Below are positions 22,851 through 36,160 of a DNA stretch of 64,000 nucleotides, in pieces (position 1 is the first letter of the stretch; the number at the start of each line of letters is the position of its first letter). The notes beneath the pieces are model-generated. The model saw nothing but the letters and a program-made list of their open reading frames with translations. It had not been told where the DNA came from and made no database searches. The position numbers and the translations under genes are program-made. Source of the DNA: Lepisosteus oculatus (Eukaryota > Chordata > Actinopteri > Semionotiformes > Lepisosteidae); NCBI RefSeq assembly GCF_040954835.1, contig NC_090696.1, forward strand, positions 78,057,722-78,121,721, written 5' to 3'.

Positions 22851-25800
22851 TTCCTTTGTGGCTACAGGACTTTCACGATGATGGACGAAAGCACCTCGAA
22901 TGCCCTCGTGACCTCAGTTTGGGACGTCCCGCTGACAGCATTCCCAGAGTGCATCCCTGTGCCTTCTGTGCGTGAAAATGAACCCCACTGACTGCGCGTG
23001 CTGGTGCCTGGCCTTTCGGCTCGGCTGTGTTCTCCCGCCTCTCAACACTCAATCAGCCACCAGGCGGAGAAGATGTGTGCTGCCTCTCACTCTTCAGGGC
23101 CCAGTTCCTCTGAAAGCTCCTGGTCGCTTTATTTAACAGGCGCGTCAGTACACAGAGGTCCCTAAGTGACCAGAGCATCTTAACTCCTAGTCCAGCATTT
23201 CTATCGAATTTTGGATTCAGAGACAATATTGCAAATCTGAACTCTGTTTCATCATTAACTGGATCCCCTTGATGTGCCAGTGGGTGATGTGCACTGGTGG
23301 GAGAGATCCAGCAGTATTCCGGCGTCCAGCCTGAGCGGACCAGCGGGTGGACAGGAGATATTTTATTGTGAGCTTGGACAAGCAGATGTGTGGGGGGCCT
23401 GGAAGAGGCTTGAGTGGGCGATGGTACAGCAGCACTCCTCCTCCCCGGGCCTGTGGCCTCAGGACCTGCTTGACATCTGGTCTCCCTGTGCTTGAAGGAG
23501 GGTTTACTGCGAACAAGGCGAGTCTGTCGCACTCGTGAGTGCAGTCCCACACCACTGCGGGTTTCACAGCTCAGCAGAGCCAGAAACTGCTCCGAAACAA
23601 AGACATACCACCGTCCATCCCTTGAGATGAGCCTGATATGGTTGAGTTTCAGGGCCTCCTGTAAAACAGATCCCATAAAGAGTGTTATAGGATATTTATT
23701 GCTCTTCGAGTTTGGCAAGAGCACTTTTCTGAAAAGTCCTTCACATTTATTCGGTCACCCTGAAGCACCAGGGTGAGCGTTACAGCTTCGCCTCTTGTTC
23801 TTGTCTTGAACTGCAAGACTAGTCCATCAGTCCTGCAGTGAACCAGTCCTATTCTGTTTGCACGGTGATCTCTGTCACATTTCACAGGACACGACGCAAC
23901 AGGAAATCGCAGCTCTGGCTGATCTTGACGTGAATGAACTAGTACATCTAATTCCAAACATGATTTGACTGGAAAGGTTGGACAGCTTGCATACAGCCTC
24001 TGAGTCACAACCACCTGCAGGTGAACCAGAAGGAGCACATTCAATCACACTCTGCAGAAAAGCCCATTGAATCTGACAACTGACACTGAAAAAATAGACT
24101 GGGGCCTAAAATAAATGTGTATTGAAATCTGTACTTCTGCTCCACACTCACATCCAGCTGTTTTAGAGAAACAAATAATTTTTCAGGAGGAAATTGTTCT
24201 GGGAGTGGGGCAACATGGTTTCCTGAGTTGACTGCTGTCTGAGCCTCTGTCCCAGACACACAGCGCTGGCACAGTTCCTGGCATGGGGTCTGTTTCGGGC
24301 GTGAAGTCCTCTGCATGCTCTGTCTTGCTTGAACATTTTCTCTCTGTGTCTGGGGCTGATCCACGCAGAGCAACTGGCTGTAGGTGGGTCAAGAGGACAC
24401 AGAGACAAGACAAGACAACGCAGGAGATGCTGTACAAATGCTCTTATAGTGTGTTAGGTAAAGGATAAAGATATGGCCACTAAGCACCTGTACAGCACTA
24501 ACACTCACATGTAACAATCGCAAAATCAAAAGATAAATGCAGGGTGGGACTGGTTTGCTATTTCCAGAAAGGGCTGGTTCCCACCTTCCTGGGTTTGAAG
24601 AGGCAGCATCAGGTAGACCTCCTCAGAATTAAAGGGTTTTTACTAACTGAAGTATTTTACGCCCCCATGCACATTTTGTAAATTACAGTTTAATTTGTTT
24701 CATCTTTAAAACCTCCTGTATTATTTATTAATTGGGTACCGGTCACGTCAGCGTTGTGAACCGGTGCTGCTGGTGTGGGCGATGAGCTCATGAGAGACCG
24801 ACGTCTTGGGCCTGGAGCGCAGTTGACCACTGGGACGCGAACAGCTCTCGTGTCCTGTAGCTCAGCCCGAGCAGACCGGCCCGGCGGGCTCTGATGAGTC
24901 CAGCTGTCGGGGCGTTCTGGTGGGTCACAGAACCCCGACACTGTGTTTGAAAGAGGCAGGAGCACAAATGCTGTCACATCGTGCTCACTCTCGGCCGAAA
25001 GGTTAATGATGCCTGACCTGACAGGACCTCAAGGCGTCTCTTGCTGATCTGAGGAATTAATTTGCGGGGTTTTCCTTGCTGTGGTGAATGAATATTTATA
25101 CATCATACCAAGCCTGGCAAGAAGAAGGAAGGAAAACCAATGTTCGTGCTCAGAAAACTGCAAATGCCTCTCATGAAAAATGGGTGTTTTGGAAAGAGAT
25201 GTGCTTGAACTGCAGTCTGAAGGCAGTGAGTGTTCAGGCATGGCCAGGGTATTTGTAAGAGCCGTCACACCATACCTGCTGCCTGTCAAGCTCTTAAAGG
25301 GGTAGTCTGAACAGGAACCACTTTCCTACAGTTATTGCTTGCTCATTTTCCAACATGTAAATACCTCACACACAGGAACCCTCACAGCGGATGTCTGAGA
25401 GGGACGGCAGCAGTCCAGTTCAGTTTCACCGCAGGTCACACGTAATCATTCCCGCCACGATGGCTTAAATTTCAATAAAAAACAAACTCACAATCCCACA
25501 TGCAAGCCTCTTCTCGTTCGCATTGGTCTCCTGCCCACCCCGTCCCCCCTGTGCAGCTGCCCCCTGGTCACCCCTCACTCTGCAGAGGGTCCCGGGGTCC
25601 TCGTCCCGCAGCCCAGGGGGTTAAGACAAGTCTTCCTGTGCCTAAACGTTCAACAAACCATTTTTAAGTGCATTTAATTCCTGGGTGTTGTTGTAGCCTC
25701 TCACGGGCAGAGCAGGGCGCCCTGTCTGTTGGGGAGGTGATTATGAGTCTTTTACAACACGCATCTGCAGTCTGTTTGGAGAGGAGTCTCCTCTGCCTCC

Positions 25801-26190
25801 CGTAGATTTCAAAGGTGCTGAAAGGTTATGATCCATAAACGCAGCTGTTGGCTGAGAGGGACACAGCAGACATCATAATGCCAAGACGTCACACCCCTGC
25901 AGGTTCACATCTACCAGTTCACATCTGCCAGGTTCATGCAGAAGAGATGGTGCATAATCTGCACATGTTCTGGTGTGCCTGCCCTTGATTCCATTAACAC
26001 ACCTGCTTTAGTTTTTGAAATTATAGAAAATTAAATGAAACAACAATATATAAAGTATATACAGTATATGTGATGCACATGACGTTTTTTGTTATGTTTA
26101 GGGTGTTGTATTTCCACAATGAGTTTCCCAGATATCTCATCTAAATCTGCTCCAGTATTTTTCCTTGTTTTCCTTTCTCCTCATCACCAG

Positions 26191-26423
26191 ATCTGGTCCG
26201 CAGTGTGTTCCCAGTGGTGGGGTTGTTGCACCCTGCTAAACCTCTGTCATTCAGAAGTCTAAGGAGGCTTCGTCACAATGTGGAGGGACGCTTCTTCCCT
26301 TTAAAGGGCTGCATGACAATCCACAGAATCCAAGTGCTGGAGGACATTCAGCAATTCTTTCTTGAATTCGAAATATTCGATGAAAGGAAAGCTAGGCCTA
26401 CAGGACTGATTTTGCATGACTGA
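26191..26423 (+). CDS. Candidate terminal exon, unidentified + strand gene
   Basis: A very strong polypyrimidine tract (TTTTCCTTTCTCCTCATCACCAG) precedes a 77-codon open frame that starts in phase 1 and stops at TGA 26421-26423. It includes LVRSVFPVVGLLHPAKP, VEGRFFPLKGCMTIHRIQVL and FFLEFEIFDERKARPTGLIL. The phase fits the donor at 17739, with a 8.4 kb intron if they are adjacent. The composition is protein-like, but I do not recognise the family. It could also be a fragment of an old mobile element. Confidence 0.33.
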
Positions 26424-29400
26424 TTGCTACGCTATCAAGAGAACGTAAAGCTCTGACTGACTCCTCTTCACAACCTACATGAGCAGTGCAGGTGCCTTTC
26501 TGGGTCTTTCTGGGTTGAACTTGACCGGAGTTAAAGCTCCCTTTTCTTTTTGTGAGAATGTAAGAGTTTAATCTTCCGTACACACCTTCCAGTGACATGA
26601 GCCAGGGACCCCAGCGTGTTTGCTCTCCCGTTTACAGAGGAGGACGCAGACGCCGGCCTGTAAGTCCAGCTGTTCCTCAATGCAGGCAGCTCACGCGCTG
26701 GGTGGATCATTTCAGTGTCTCCATCTCCAGACACGACCGCAGCCCCGCTGCCAGATGGCCACAAGATCCCAGTGCATCACAGGGACAAACCACCCAGCAA
26801 TACTGGTCCCCACTGACACTGCCGGTGGGACTGGAGCCACTTGTGTAAAGTCTGAATGTAACAGGAAAATGTAAAAGTGTAAATATTACACACACAATAG
26901 TTGAATGTATATTAAAATACTGTATGTCCTGGACCATTTCGCCTAACTTAAATAGTTCACATATAGTTTTTGTTGCTTGAAGCTTGTATAGATTGCGTAT
27001 AGCTGTATGACAAGAGCAGCCCTTCATACAGAGAAATCCCACAATGCTCATCAAGAGGTCAAAGGTACTGACCCGCACTTCCCAGTAAAACAAACTGCCA
27101 GGAAGGCCCCAGCAGCCCTAAGGGAGGGAGACAGCGTGTCATTGTTCAGCAGCCTGTCCGTGCAGATGCTCGCGGTGTTGACACAGCTTAAGATAAACAG
27201 CGCACTGCTTTTTATTTGTTTTCCAGGTTCGTAAGGGTTTCACGTTTCTGATACAAAATGGCATGCTCAGATCAAGCGTGAAAACATTCGTCAGAGACGC
27301 CTCTTAAATTCCATGTATGCGCTAAAATACTCAAATACACAGTCAAGTTCCACAGTATTTGTAGCAGTTAAGTGGTGTCTGTACAGTCTAAAACCTTCTG
27401 AAGTTTTTTCATTGACGAAACTACAAAACACACCACGCATAAGTTGGATAATCATTAGTGCTAGTTTTACGTTAAACCTCAGAAAAAATACCAAGCTGAC
27501 GTTGTGTTCTCTTCAAAAGGGAAAAATAAGAAACGAAGCTGCAGTGAATATTATTTCCAGATGGGGGCGCAAGAGACCAGAGAACAATGTATGAAAATCC
27601 CGCCTCTCTGTTTTGGAAATATTGAAACAAATGGATACTGTAGCGGTTATGGTTGTTAACATCTACGTTTGTGAATATTTATAACTATTAGGGTGACATT
27701 ATTTTGGTTTTAAAAAAAGAGGACGGGGGAGATAATCGACACTCGACACATACCTCCAAGTAATCTTTTTTTTTTCCTAATCAAGAAATCATTAAACTTC
27801 TTAGTAAACTTTTAAACAGCTGCAGGGTTGCTGTTTCTCTTCCATAATGGCAAACAAGGAAAAAACAAAAATCTAGCCCTATTTTAAACTTAAAGTTTTT
27901 TTTTTATTCATTTTAACACAAATTAAGATCTGAGGAAAAAATGAAGACATCATAACTTAGGAGAAGTCCTCATTGGTTGCAAAAATGATCAATGTTAACG
28001 GAACATTTTGAAACGTAATGAAACAAGATAAACAGTGTTATTTCTCATGCCCATAAAACAGCCAAACGCACACAAACCCTTCTCAAGCTTCGCTGATTGT
28101 ACGTTGAAAACATCTACCGGTAACGCGTGGAACGAAGGAAAATCTGCAGGCCTGTGTTTGTTTACACAGTCTGAGGAACGAGCAACACAAAATCCCGGAC
28201 CGTTTTTGGAATTTTATAAATCCCGGTCGGACCGATATTTTAGGTCTCAGAAAGAGTACATGTCCGGGAAAAAGAGGACGTCTAGTCACGCGAAAAACTA
28301 TAATTTTTTGCATTTACAAAGCAAATTTTCTCTTCACTTCTAATTGACATTAAAGGTGTTTAGTTTTTGATCTGAGGGTTGTTGGCACTCCTGTTTCAGC
28401 GACATTGTGTGCTGGTGTTTCCACGACATCTTCTTAAAGAGAAGGACAACAGAGCAGGACTAAAACAAAGATGACGAGTCGTTCCGAAAGACCAGCCGAG
28501 CGTCTACAATAACTAATAAGGAAGAAGAAAAAACTCAACAAATTCGTAGAATAAGACCTGAAAGAAAATGAATGCACGAACCCCCTAGTAAATCCAGACT
28601 GCTTAAACAATTCCTGGGTGTTCATTACCACGAGTAACATACCGAGAGCAGAGGCACGGCAGGTTAGAGCAGTTTCTGCCCCCAGTTTGAGAGCCGCTCA
28701 GTTTCAGGAGTTCCCTCGATAACTAGCTGGTTTAGGGGCAGTGTAGGGTACTGGATTTGTTATATGAAGTGGTGAGTGTGGACTACAGTTTCGTTTTTTT
28801 TTGGTCGTGTTGGTTTATTTAAAAAAAAACAGGCTATAAAAAGAGCAAACAAAGGCTTGAGCCGAGGAATCTGGCGAAGCAGACCTTTTAAAGTTAAAGA
28901 GTGTTTTTTTTTACAGAAATGTCTCTCCCGGAGCACAGCCAAAACGTGTTTTGTTTTGGTAAGAAAAGAATAACTGCAGCTCCGATAGTAGTCAGCTGTC
29001 ACGTGAGGGACCCGAGTACGCATCCAAACAGTAAATTCCAAAATATCAAAATGTCAAAATGTCTGCGGCTGTCTGGAAAGGCAGACAGAGGGCAGAGCTC
29101 TTCGCAATTATTTGAAAGGACCGGCTCGGCTCAGGACAGAGCTCCCTGTCTGGACTGTCAGCATGGTGACCTTCCTCCTGCACACACAGATCAAAGCAGA
29201 CAGGTGAGCAGGAGAGGGGACACGTCCCCCCCCACACCAAGAGCCAGCACGTGAGGACATGAGCCCGGAAACAGGGGTTTGTGAGGATACCCTGAGCGGC
29301 ACGCTCGCTGCCCCTCTGTGCCGAATGTCAGACCAGGGCCCATCTGGAAGGCGATAGACCAGGCCCGGCCTGCAGGCCCGAGAAGTGTGAAGAATGTGTC

Positions 29401-30348
29401 AGCTGCACGCCTGCAGTAAACAGGAGTCAATAGGAGTACACAGGACAATAAAAGGCAAAAGGGGAAGGGTCTCCCAGATGACTTTTATTCCTCTCAGCGA
29501 TCGCAATCAATTGTATTTAAAGAGCCGCAAACTTCTTTCCTGGCTCTGCTTGCTTTTCAACAGCAACTAGAAATTACGACAGTGTTAGGTTTACTGCGGT
29601 CAGAGGCTGCCGTTTACTTTAAAAAATATAAAATGTGTGGATCACTAAATGTAAAGCTCACCATGTTGCCTTTCTAATGCTGTCCTTGTCATTACTTTAA
29701 AACAACCAGTGTCTTCGATGGCCATGTTAATGTGTGTTAGCATGATGAAACATCTAGCTGTCACAGGGCAGTCAGTGTTCAGTATCTCCGGCTCTAGAAC
29801 ACAGTGAGTGCAGGACACTGCCTCTGGCTCTAGAATGTGCCCATTGAGCGCAAGACAGTGCCTCTGGCTCTAGAATGTGCCCATTGAGCGCAGGACAGTG
29901 TCTCTGGCTCTAGAACGCAGGTAGTTCTAGAATTTGGGATGAAGGGACATGAATTATTCCTGCTCTACAGAGTGCAGTGCCACGGTTTTGTGCTGTTATT
30001 TCCACATACCTGTGTCATTGCAGTGAACTGACACAGGAAAGCTGGGTATGCTTTGTGGAATGTGGCCTTTTGCTGACTGCCTTTAAATATGGCTCTAACT
30101 TAATATCCATAATAATCCTCTGCATTCATACCGTTTGTCTGAACTCACTGGGGCATGTCTTGGGTTAGGATTCTAGCGAGGGTCAGGCTCGGAGCTGGGG
30201 TCATTGTGAAAACCCACCTCCCTGTTATGTCTTATGGAAAAATGGTCATTAAGGGCCATGAAATTTATTATAACACCTCAAACTGAATTGACGCGGGTGG
30301 AAGAGAAATGCATCTCTAAACTAGCCGCTGTTAGAAAGCTCAGGCGAT
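26424..30348. other. Intergenic stretch without recognised genes
   Basis: The region is mainly A/T-rich from 27.2 to 28.9 kb, with homopolymer runs and scattered short open frames but no splice-consistent exon that I can support. A three- to four-copy tandem repeat lies at its right end (29.8 kb). Confidence 0.5.
29783..29925. repeat. 40-bp tandem repeat
   Basis: About 3.5 copies of a 40-bp unit containing TCTGGCTCTAGAATGTGCCC and ATTGAGCGCAGGACAGTG. The copies starting at 29821 and 29861 are nearly identical and the outer ones have diverged. Confidence 0.8.
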
Positions 30349-30411
30349 CTACAAATCTTCGTCAAAGGAAAAGAGGGTGAAGCTGAACCCGAAGACGAAT
30401 CCAGCAATGAC
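30349..30411 (-). CDS. Candidate terminal exon with hydrophobic C-terminus
   Basis: On the - strand an excellent acceptor (TCCTCCTCTGTTTTCAG) precedes 20 codons and a TAG stop. The peptide VIAGFVFGFSFTLFSFDEDL has the look of a membrane segment with an acidic end. On the + strand the same bases are open in another frame and give a charged peptide ending in DLKTEEDF, so the hydrophobic frame may only mirror it. No further exon of such a gene was identified. Confidence 0.22.
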   Translation of the reverse strand, partial: VIAGFVFGFSFTLFSFDEDL

Positions 30412-30999
30412 CTGAAAACAGAGGAGGACTTCTGAAATAACGAGTCACGGAGCAAACACGAAGAGCACCAGCAGACGAGTCATTCTGATCCACCAGCGGC
30501 CCTCTGAGCTGTAAAACACTCTTCAGCGCTCATTCCGGCTTTCTAGCAGAGGGGGACAGGAACCCCATACAGCCCTTAAAAAGCGTCAGTTGGTTGTGCA
30601 GGTCAAAGACACAGCCTGTGATAGGAGTGGCTATCGGGTTTGAAATGACCAAAGGGCACTGCCCACCTCAGATTTCGTCATTCATACTTCATCATTCAAA
30701 AAGCATTTCAGCTCATCCTGAGATTATTCATCATTATAACTAACAACTAATTAACTACTAATTATTATCACGTCCAGGAGGAATTGTGTAGCAATAGTAC
30801 TGCTTTTGTATTTTGCATTTGCACTGTACAATAAAAACGCGGAATTGAAGTGCACTTTATCCTGACCTTCTTTCTTTCTCTCAATGAATGAATGAAAAGG
30901 ATTACAAAAAAAACAAAATCTAGTAATCAGTAAGCAATGGACGCAAACTGAGACCGGTTATACCGACGCAAGACACGGAAAAACACAGTTGTGCAGTTC

Positions 31000-31900
31000 T
31001 GCCGGGTGCCGTGTTGCTCCAGCAGGGGTCTAGCGCAGCGCCCCCCGTTTCCTCTAGAGGGCAGCACAGAGCCGCCGCCGGGCTGCAGGCTGGGCGCGTC
31101 GAGGGTCACTGTTCCCAGCGCCGGATCAATTAGCCTTTTTGCTCCATTAGCTTAATGAGCATTAACATGCCGCGTGGCTTGGAGATCACCGAATGTCCGC
31201 TGGACACTCTTATTAACACCAAAACCGGACGTATTCTTTTGGGAATTTTAATTTTTAACTCTGGGTTAAAAAATAGATTTATCTTCTCACTTGTTCTGTG
31301 TTGAAAGGATATCCGTGCTGCCTTAAACGCTGAACCGACAGCGTTTTCTTATCTTTGAATAGGAGAACTCGGCGTAATCATGTTCTATCAACCCGTCTTT
31401 GCCACGTGCGAGGATGACCATCATTTCACATTTCTGACTTCCCCGCGGGCGTTAATACACTGATGACCGCAGCGGCGCACACAGTGTGATTGATGTATAC
31501 TGAAAGTCACATGCACACGAAGCTACGCTGCTGCAGACATGAACCGCAAGAAGGGAAGCTACTGGGTGTTACATAAGCATCCAGTTAGCACTGAACACTT
31601 TGATTTATTATGTTCTGTTTGTGCTCTGCGGGCATCTTCAAAGGAGAGGAAACTCATTTACCGTTGGGGACGCGCCAGGAAAGATAATTGATTCCGAGTA
31701 ATCCCCGTGCCCTCCGCCGGCGAGTCCCGGCTCCTCCGCGACCTGCGGGCTGTGCGTGAACTCGGGCGGACAAGATGTTCTGCGCCCCGGCGGCTTTCTA
31801 ATCGCGTGGCCGCATTCACGGCCGCGCTTCCTGGCGAGTAGTTTTCGGATGCAGTCGTTTTTTCATCTGAAAGTGATTAAATGCAAATCGGGTTTTCACC
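31000..31900. promoter_or_regulatory. CpG-rich patch and TAAT-rich segment, possible regulatory element
   Basis: The part from 31665 to 31860 is CpG-rich (for example CCGCCGGCGAGTCCCGG) in an otherwise CpG-poor region. Upstream, 31125-31170 has several TAAT/ATTA cores (AATTAGCC, CATTAGCTTAATGAGCATTA) of the kind bound by homeodomain proteins. No exon can be tied to it. It could be an orphan promoter or an enhancer. Confidence 0.25.
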
Positions 31901-33079
31901 GGGGTCTCATTAAAGGTGTCAGTGCCGTGAAGCTCCTACATTGGAGCTACACGCTGACAGTAAATGACCTCAACGAAGAATTAGAAAAAGAACAGCGTCC
32001 TTATGCTCAGAATCACGCGTCTGTAATGCCCGTTTTTCCATGCCGAGTGACGGCGATAAGTCTGGGGATAAGAAGGAACCATCGAGTTGTTCAACAGGGA
32101 CCTCCAGCCCAGGGCTCACATCCTAACAGCCCAAAGCACGGGGCTCACAAGCACCGAAAAATGCAATTAATATAAAAAACCGGTCCCTCAACAAAGAGTA
32201 CATTATTATCACCACCTGATAAAAATCGTGGAAAACAAGAAACAAATGCACCTGGAAAAAAATGTCGTCTCATTTCGTCTTCTATGCACACGTGGGAAAC
32301 CCGTGCTCCAGAGCGATTAAGGGCGATTGAACAGCATCAATTTCACTGAGCTGTGAGTGGGGACATGACTGTGGACCCTGATGAAGGCCAGTTTCGCTCC
32401 GCGGTCGATACTAACACCTCCTCTGTGAGCTAATTGGGTTTCAGGCCTCATGCGTACTGTGTGTCTCGTTCTAGTCGTTTGCACAGACGCTTCCTGTTGA
32501 CAGTTTATTTCATGGTTTCGTACTGGCTGTGATGCCAAAGGCAGGCGAGGAGTATGAAATCGGTTGCCTCTTTGCTCTGTCCACAAACTTTCCCCGAAAC
32601 ACAACCGTACCATCCCCTGTCCCGGGACAGCAAGCAGGCGGACAGAACTGTAAAAGCAGGTGAAACCAGGTGTGCTAAACGGACCTGTGGCCTCTCGCCT
32701 GCCCCCACATGTCTTTTCACAGGCGCACTGCTCTGGGAGATTCTGCAGGTCTCCCCAGGGGTCCTCCAGTATTTCCTCAAGCCCAGATCTGCACCCCCTC
32801 TGCGTTCGGAGGCTGGGGGCACCAGCACAGTTCTGCCCATGGAGGGAAGATGAAACGTCTGGTCTTTGACAGGGGCGAAGCAGGAAGAGGCACAGATTCA
32901 CGCCGAAACTGTTCGACAGGGCTGAGAAAACCACGACGTAGAAACCAGACTCACCCCTGAATCTGGAAGAACTATAATTTCACAGAGCGAGTCTGTTGAA
33001 ATCTCAGGATACAGTTCTTGTCAAGGCAGGCGCTTGGACTCCTCATCCTGGAGCGTTTCAGCCGAATTAATCTTTGACA

Positions 33080-33310
33080 CTTTTCCGAGATGGTACATTT
33101 GATCAGCAGCCAGAATTCAACAGTCCTGAAGAGCTCCTGCTCGTGCTGTTGCAAGGCCTGGGGAGCAGTGTGCCTTTTAAAAGACACCTGAGTTCCAGCC
33201 CCCACCGGTCCACAGGCATCTGCTTCTGCAACAGGGCTGTGCAACCTGTCCCAAACCCCCACAACCCTTTGTGTGAAGTAATGTCTCTTAACAAGTGGGA
33301 ACATCGTTCA
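33080..33310 (-). mobile_element. Truncated CR1/L2-type LINE fragment
   Basis: The - strand translation gives HYFTQRVVGVWDRLHSPVAE followed by ADA, the same reverse-transcriptase-ORF tail signature as the fragments at 7.3, 48.5, 59.3 and 61.7 kb. The copy is short and interrupted. Confidence 0.65.
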
Positions 33311-36160
33311 CAGTATCGTAATGTAGATTTTTGGTAATGCACTTTACAATTTTAACAAATTCTCTTGATTCACAATTCTGTGTTTCCATATACTGTATAT
33401 CTTAACTGTGTTTGTCAAAATACTTCTCCTCGTTGTCTAGAGGTGGACAGAGACACCGACACACCCTCAAGGTCTGAGAGCACCGTCTGTGTTAATGAGC
33501 TGTCTGGACCGCCGGTGAGATGGCGAAGGAAACTCACTGCTCTTGAAACTTCTCTGCAAATGAGTGGGATGCAGAAGTAGCCAGTAATCTGGATGCCCAA
33601 TACATGATCACAGACAAGGGAAGGGGCGACTCTTGATGTTTAATTTGTGGGAACAGGGACGTTGTGTGAAAAGCCCAAGAGAAGATTGTAATTTAAAGTG
33701 CTTAGAGAACAGTGTTACTTCATTAGTAGTTACATGAAGGACTCGGACACTGTGACACGTACAGAGAAAGGTTACTCTGGGGACTCCACAGCATTAATGG
33801 AGAAAAATTTGCCGACTAGGTTTCTAAAAAAAAACCAAGACCATCTCTGTTAAAAGCTTGAGAATTAAAACCCTTCTTCTTCCATTCAAAGACAAAATGA
33901 GATTCTGTAAAGGATTAAAGCAGGGCAAGCTTTCATTACAGCCTTATGAAATAAGGAAAAAAAGATTTCTGAAAACTGCCCCTCCTGCTGAACACCTCAC
34001 TGGTTGTGCAAGGTATACGATATGTGAGGTAGACATGAGAGAGAACAGACATGGCTGTGTGAGGACACCAGGCAGGCTTCAGGACATTGTGACTGCTTCG
34101 CATTAATGGCAAATTACAGAATCGAGACGCCCCTGAGCTGTAGCTGAATGGGAAATAAATAGGCTCTATTCATCCTGCCCAAGAAAAAAAAATTACACCA
34201 AATCCTAATCAGAATCCCAATTGATTTTGCAGGCTCCTGCCTGCTGGTTGCACAGCAGACGCCCCTAGTTTATTCACGGTGCTTTTAAGTTGCTAATATA
34301 AAGTTGCAAGATAATGAGAGATTTATAGGTTCAGGTTCTTTCTCTCAGCCAACAGGTGGTACTTTTCATGTAAAACTCTGCAAACCAAAGAAAACCTTAA
34401 AAAACTTCTCTTGTTGTTCACAGAATCCCTCGTTCCTAAAGAGCAGAACAGGACACAGAGTTCACTTGGGAATGCAGGTGAAATAGAAGCAAGTGTTGAA
34501 ATGAACTGTTATCATCTTGAAACTGACACGTGGAATTTTTAACCCTGAGAAGAAAGTGATGTCAAACAGACTCACTCACGAACACGACCCCTGTCCAGCG
34601 AGGCCGCCACACTGTGCACAGACAACTAATCAGACAATTACAGTGGTAATCAGAGCTTCCGAGTTCCAATTTACTGCAGCAGTGTGAGTGGACGTCACAC
34701 AAACTCACAGTCAGAATGACAGTGTCCAGGTGGCCAAAGAGTCCTTGAACAGCCAGTTCATGAGGTGAGAGCTGTGTTGATGAGAACAGCCAGGTTTCGA
34801 TGCGACCGGTGTAGCGTCTCACGCGTGTGAGCTGTGAGAACAACGAGGGGGCTGTTCGGCCAACGCGCTGAGCCCAGGAGTGAAACCGTCAGCTGCTCCA
34901 GACCACAAGACCTCGCCATGCTTGGAATTAAATGGCCGCAGTTTATGACCAAGAGTAGCCTACCAGATAGGTTGCATCTCTCATGTCTTGCGGACATAAC
35001 ACTTATTGTAGAAATTTCTTCAAATTACCAATGAAATCTGCCCCACCTCAATGAATTCGGTACAGAGGTTCACAAGGTGATTTTGAAAGGGTCTCGAATA
35101 CACAGGGTCTGGCCTTCTCCTCCAATTTCTGTCCCAGATTTAATGACTTATCCTCCCCTGCATGTGCCTGGCAACGCAGGCTCTGAAGGTGAGTCCTTTC
35201 AAAGGAGGGAAGACAACAGTCCTTAGAGTCTCTCATGGGTTCCCCTGCCTATTTCATCTACACAACTCATGTTTCTTTACCTCTGGGCCCGGGGGTCACT
35301 GAGGACTCTGCGGTAGTTTTGTTTCAGCCCATTCTTAAAAATTCGGTAGCAATATGCTTTTCACTTTGACATTATAGAGTACTTTGTGTTGATGAGTGGC
35401 AAAAATTCCCAGTTAAGTACACCATGGTTCCATGCTGTACCACAATAAAATGTGAAAAAGTCTAAGGGGGTGAATAGTTTTGCAAGGCACTGTACTTGTA
35501 TTATGCATGTCGACACACACGAGTCCTGGCTTGGCTGGATGAAGTCCTGACAAACAGGAAAGCAGATGATCATTGTGGGAGGCTTGTCCATCTTCTCTTA
35601 GGGTGGGACTTTTGCGTGTTTCGCACTGCAGCAGATGCTGAACAGACTGATGTGTTAATTTTCGGACTGAACTAGAACATCGTGCTGTGAGATGTGGCCA
35701 GCAGACTCCTGTTGTGAAAAGCACTATTACTCTCGATCTCTAGCTACTGCCTGCTGTGTGTAATGACAGTAAACACTTCTTATAGTTAGCCTGGCAATCA
35801 ACAGAAAATGAAACGATGAATTCTAAAAAATCCTAATAAAGCTTTTTTTAAGCATCTTGAAATTTCTTTTTGCAAGGTTTCAGTTGCACATCTACAGATC
35901 AGACCTATTAACCACTTAGGAGAAACCTGCAGCTTCTGGGTGACCTGGAACGTTCAGTGACAATCAAGCCACGGTGAAACATCTCAAACTATCAAGAGGG
36001 CAAAACTGCAACTACAATCATACGAACTTCATTCAGGACAAAATAAACCATAACAGAGCTGTTTGTATATTTTTCACAAATAGCACCAGGAGAATGATAC
36101 TCACTGTTCAAAATAATTTTATAGTTTTCCATAATTTTCCCCATAATCTAAACTGTAGTC

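Noticed and set aside
22610..22975. His/Val- and Asp/Met-repeat open frames on both strands
   Set aside because: They follow from the inverted tandem repeat and lack splice or start context.
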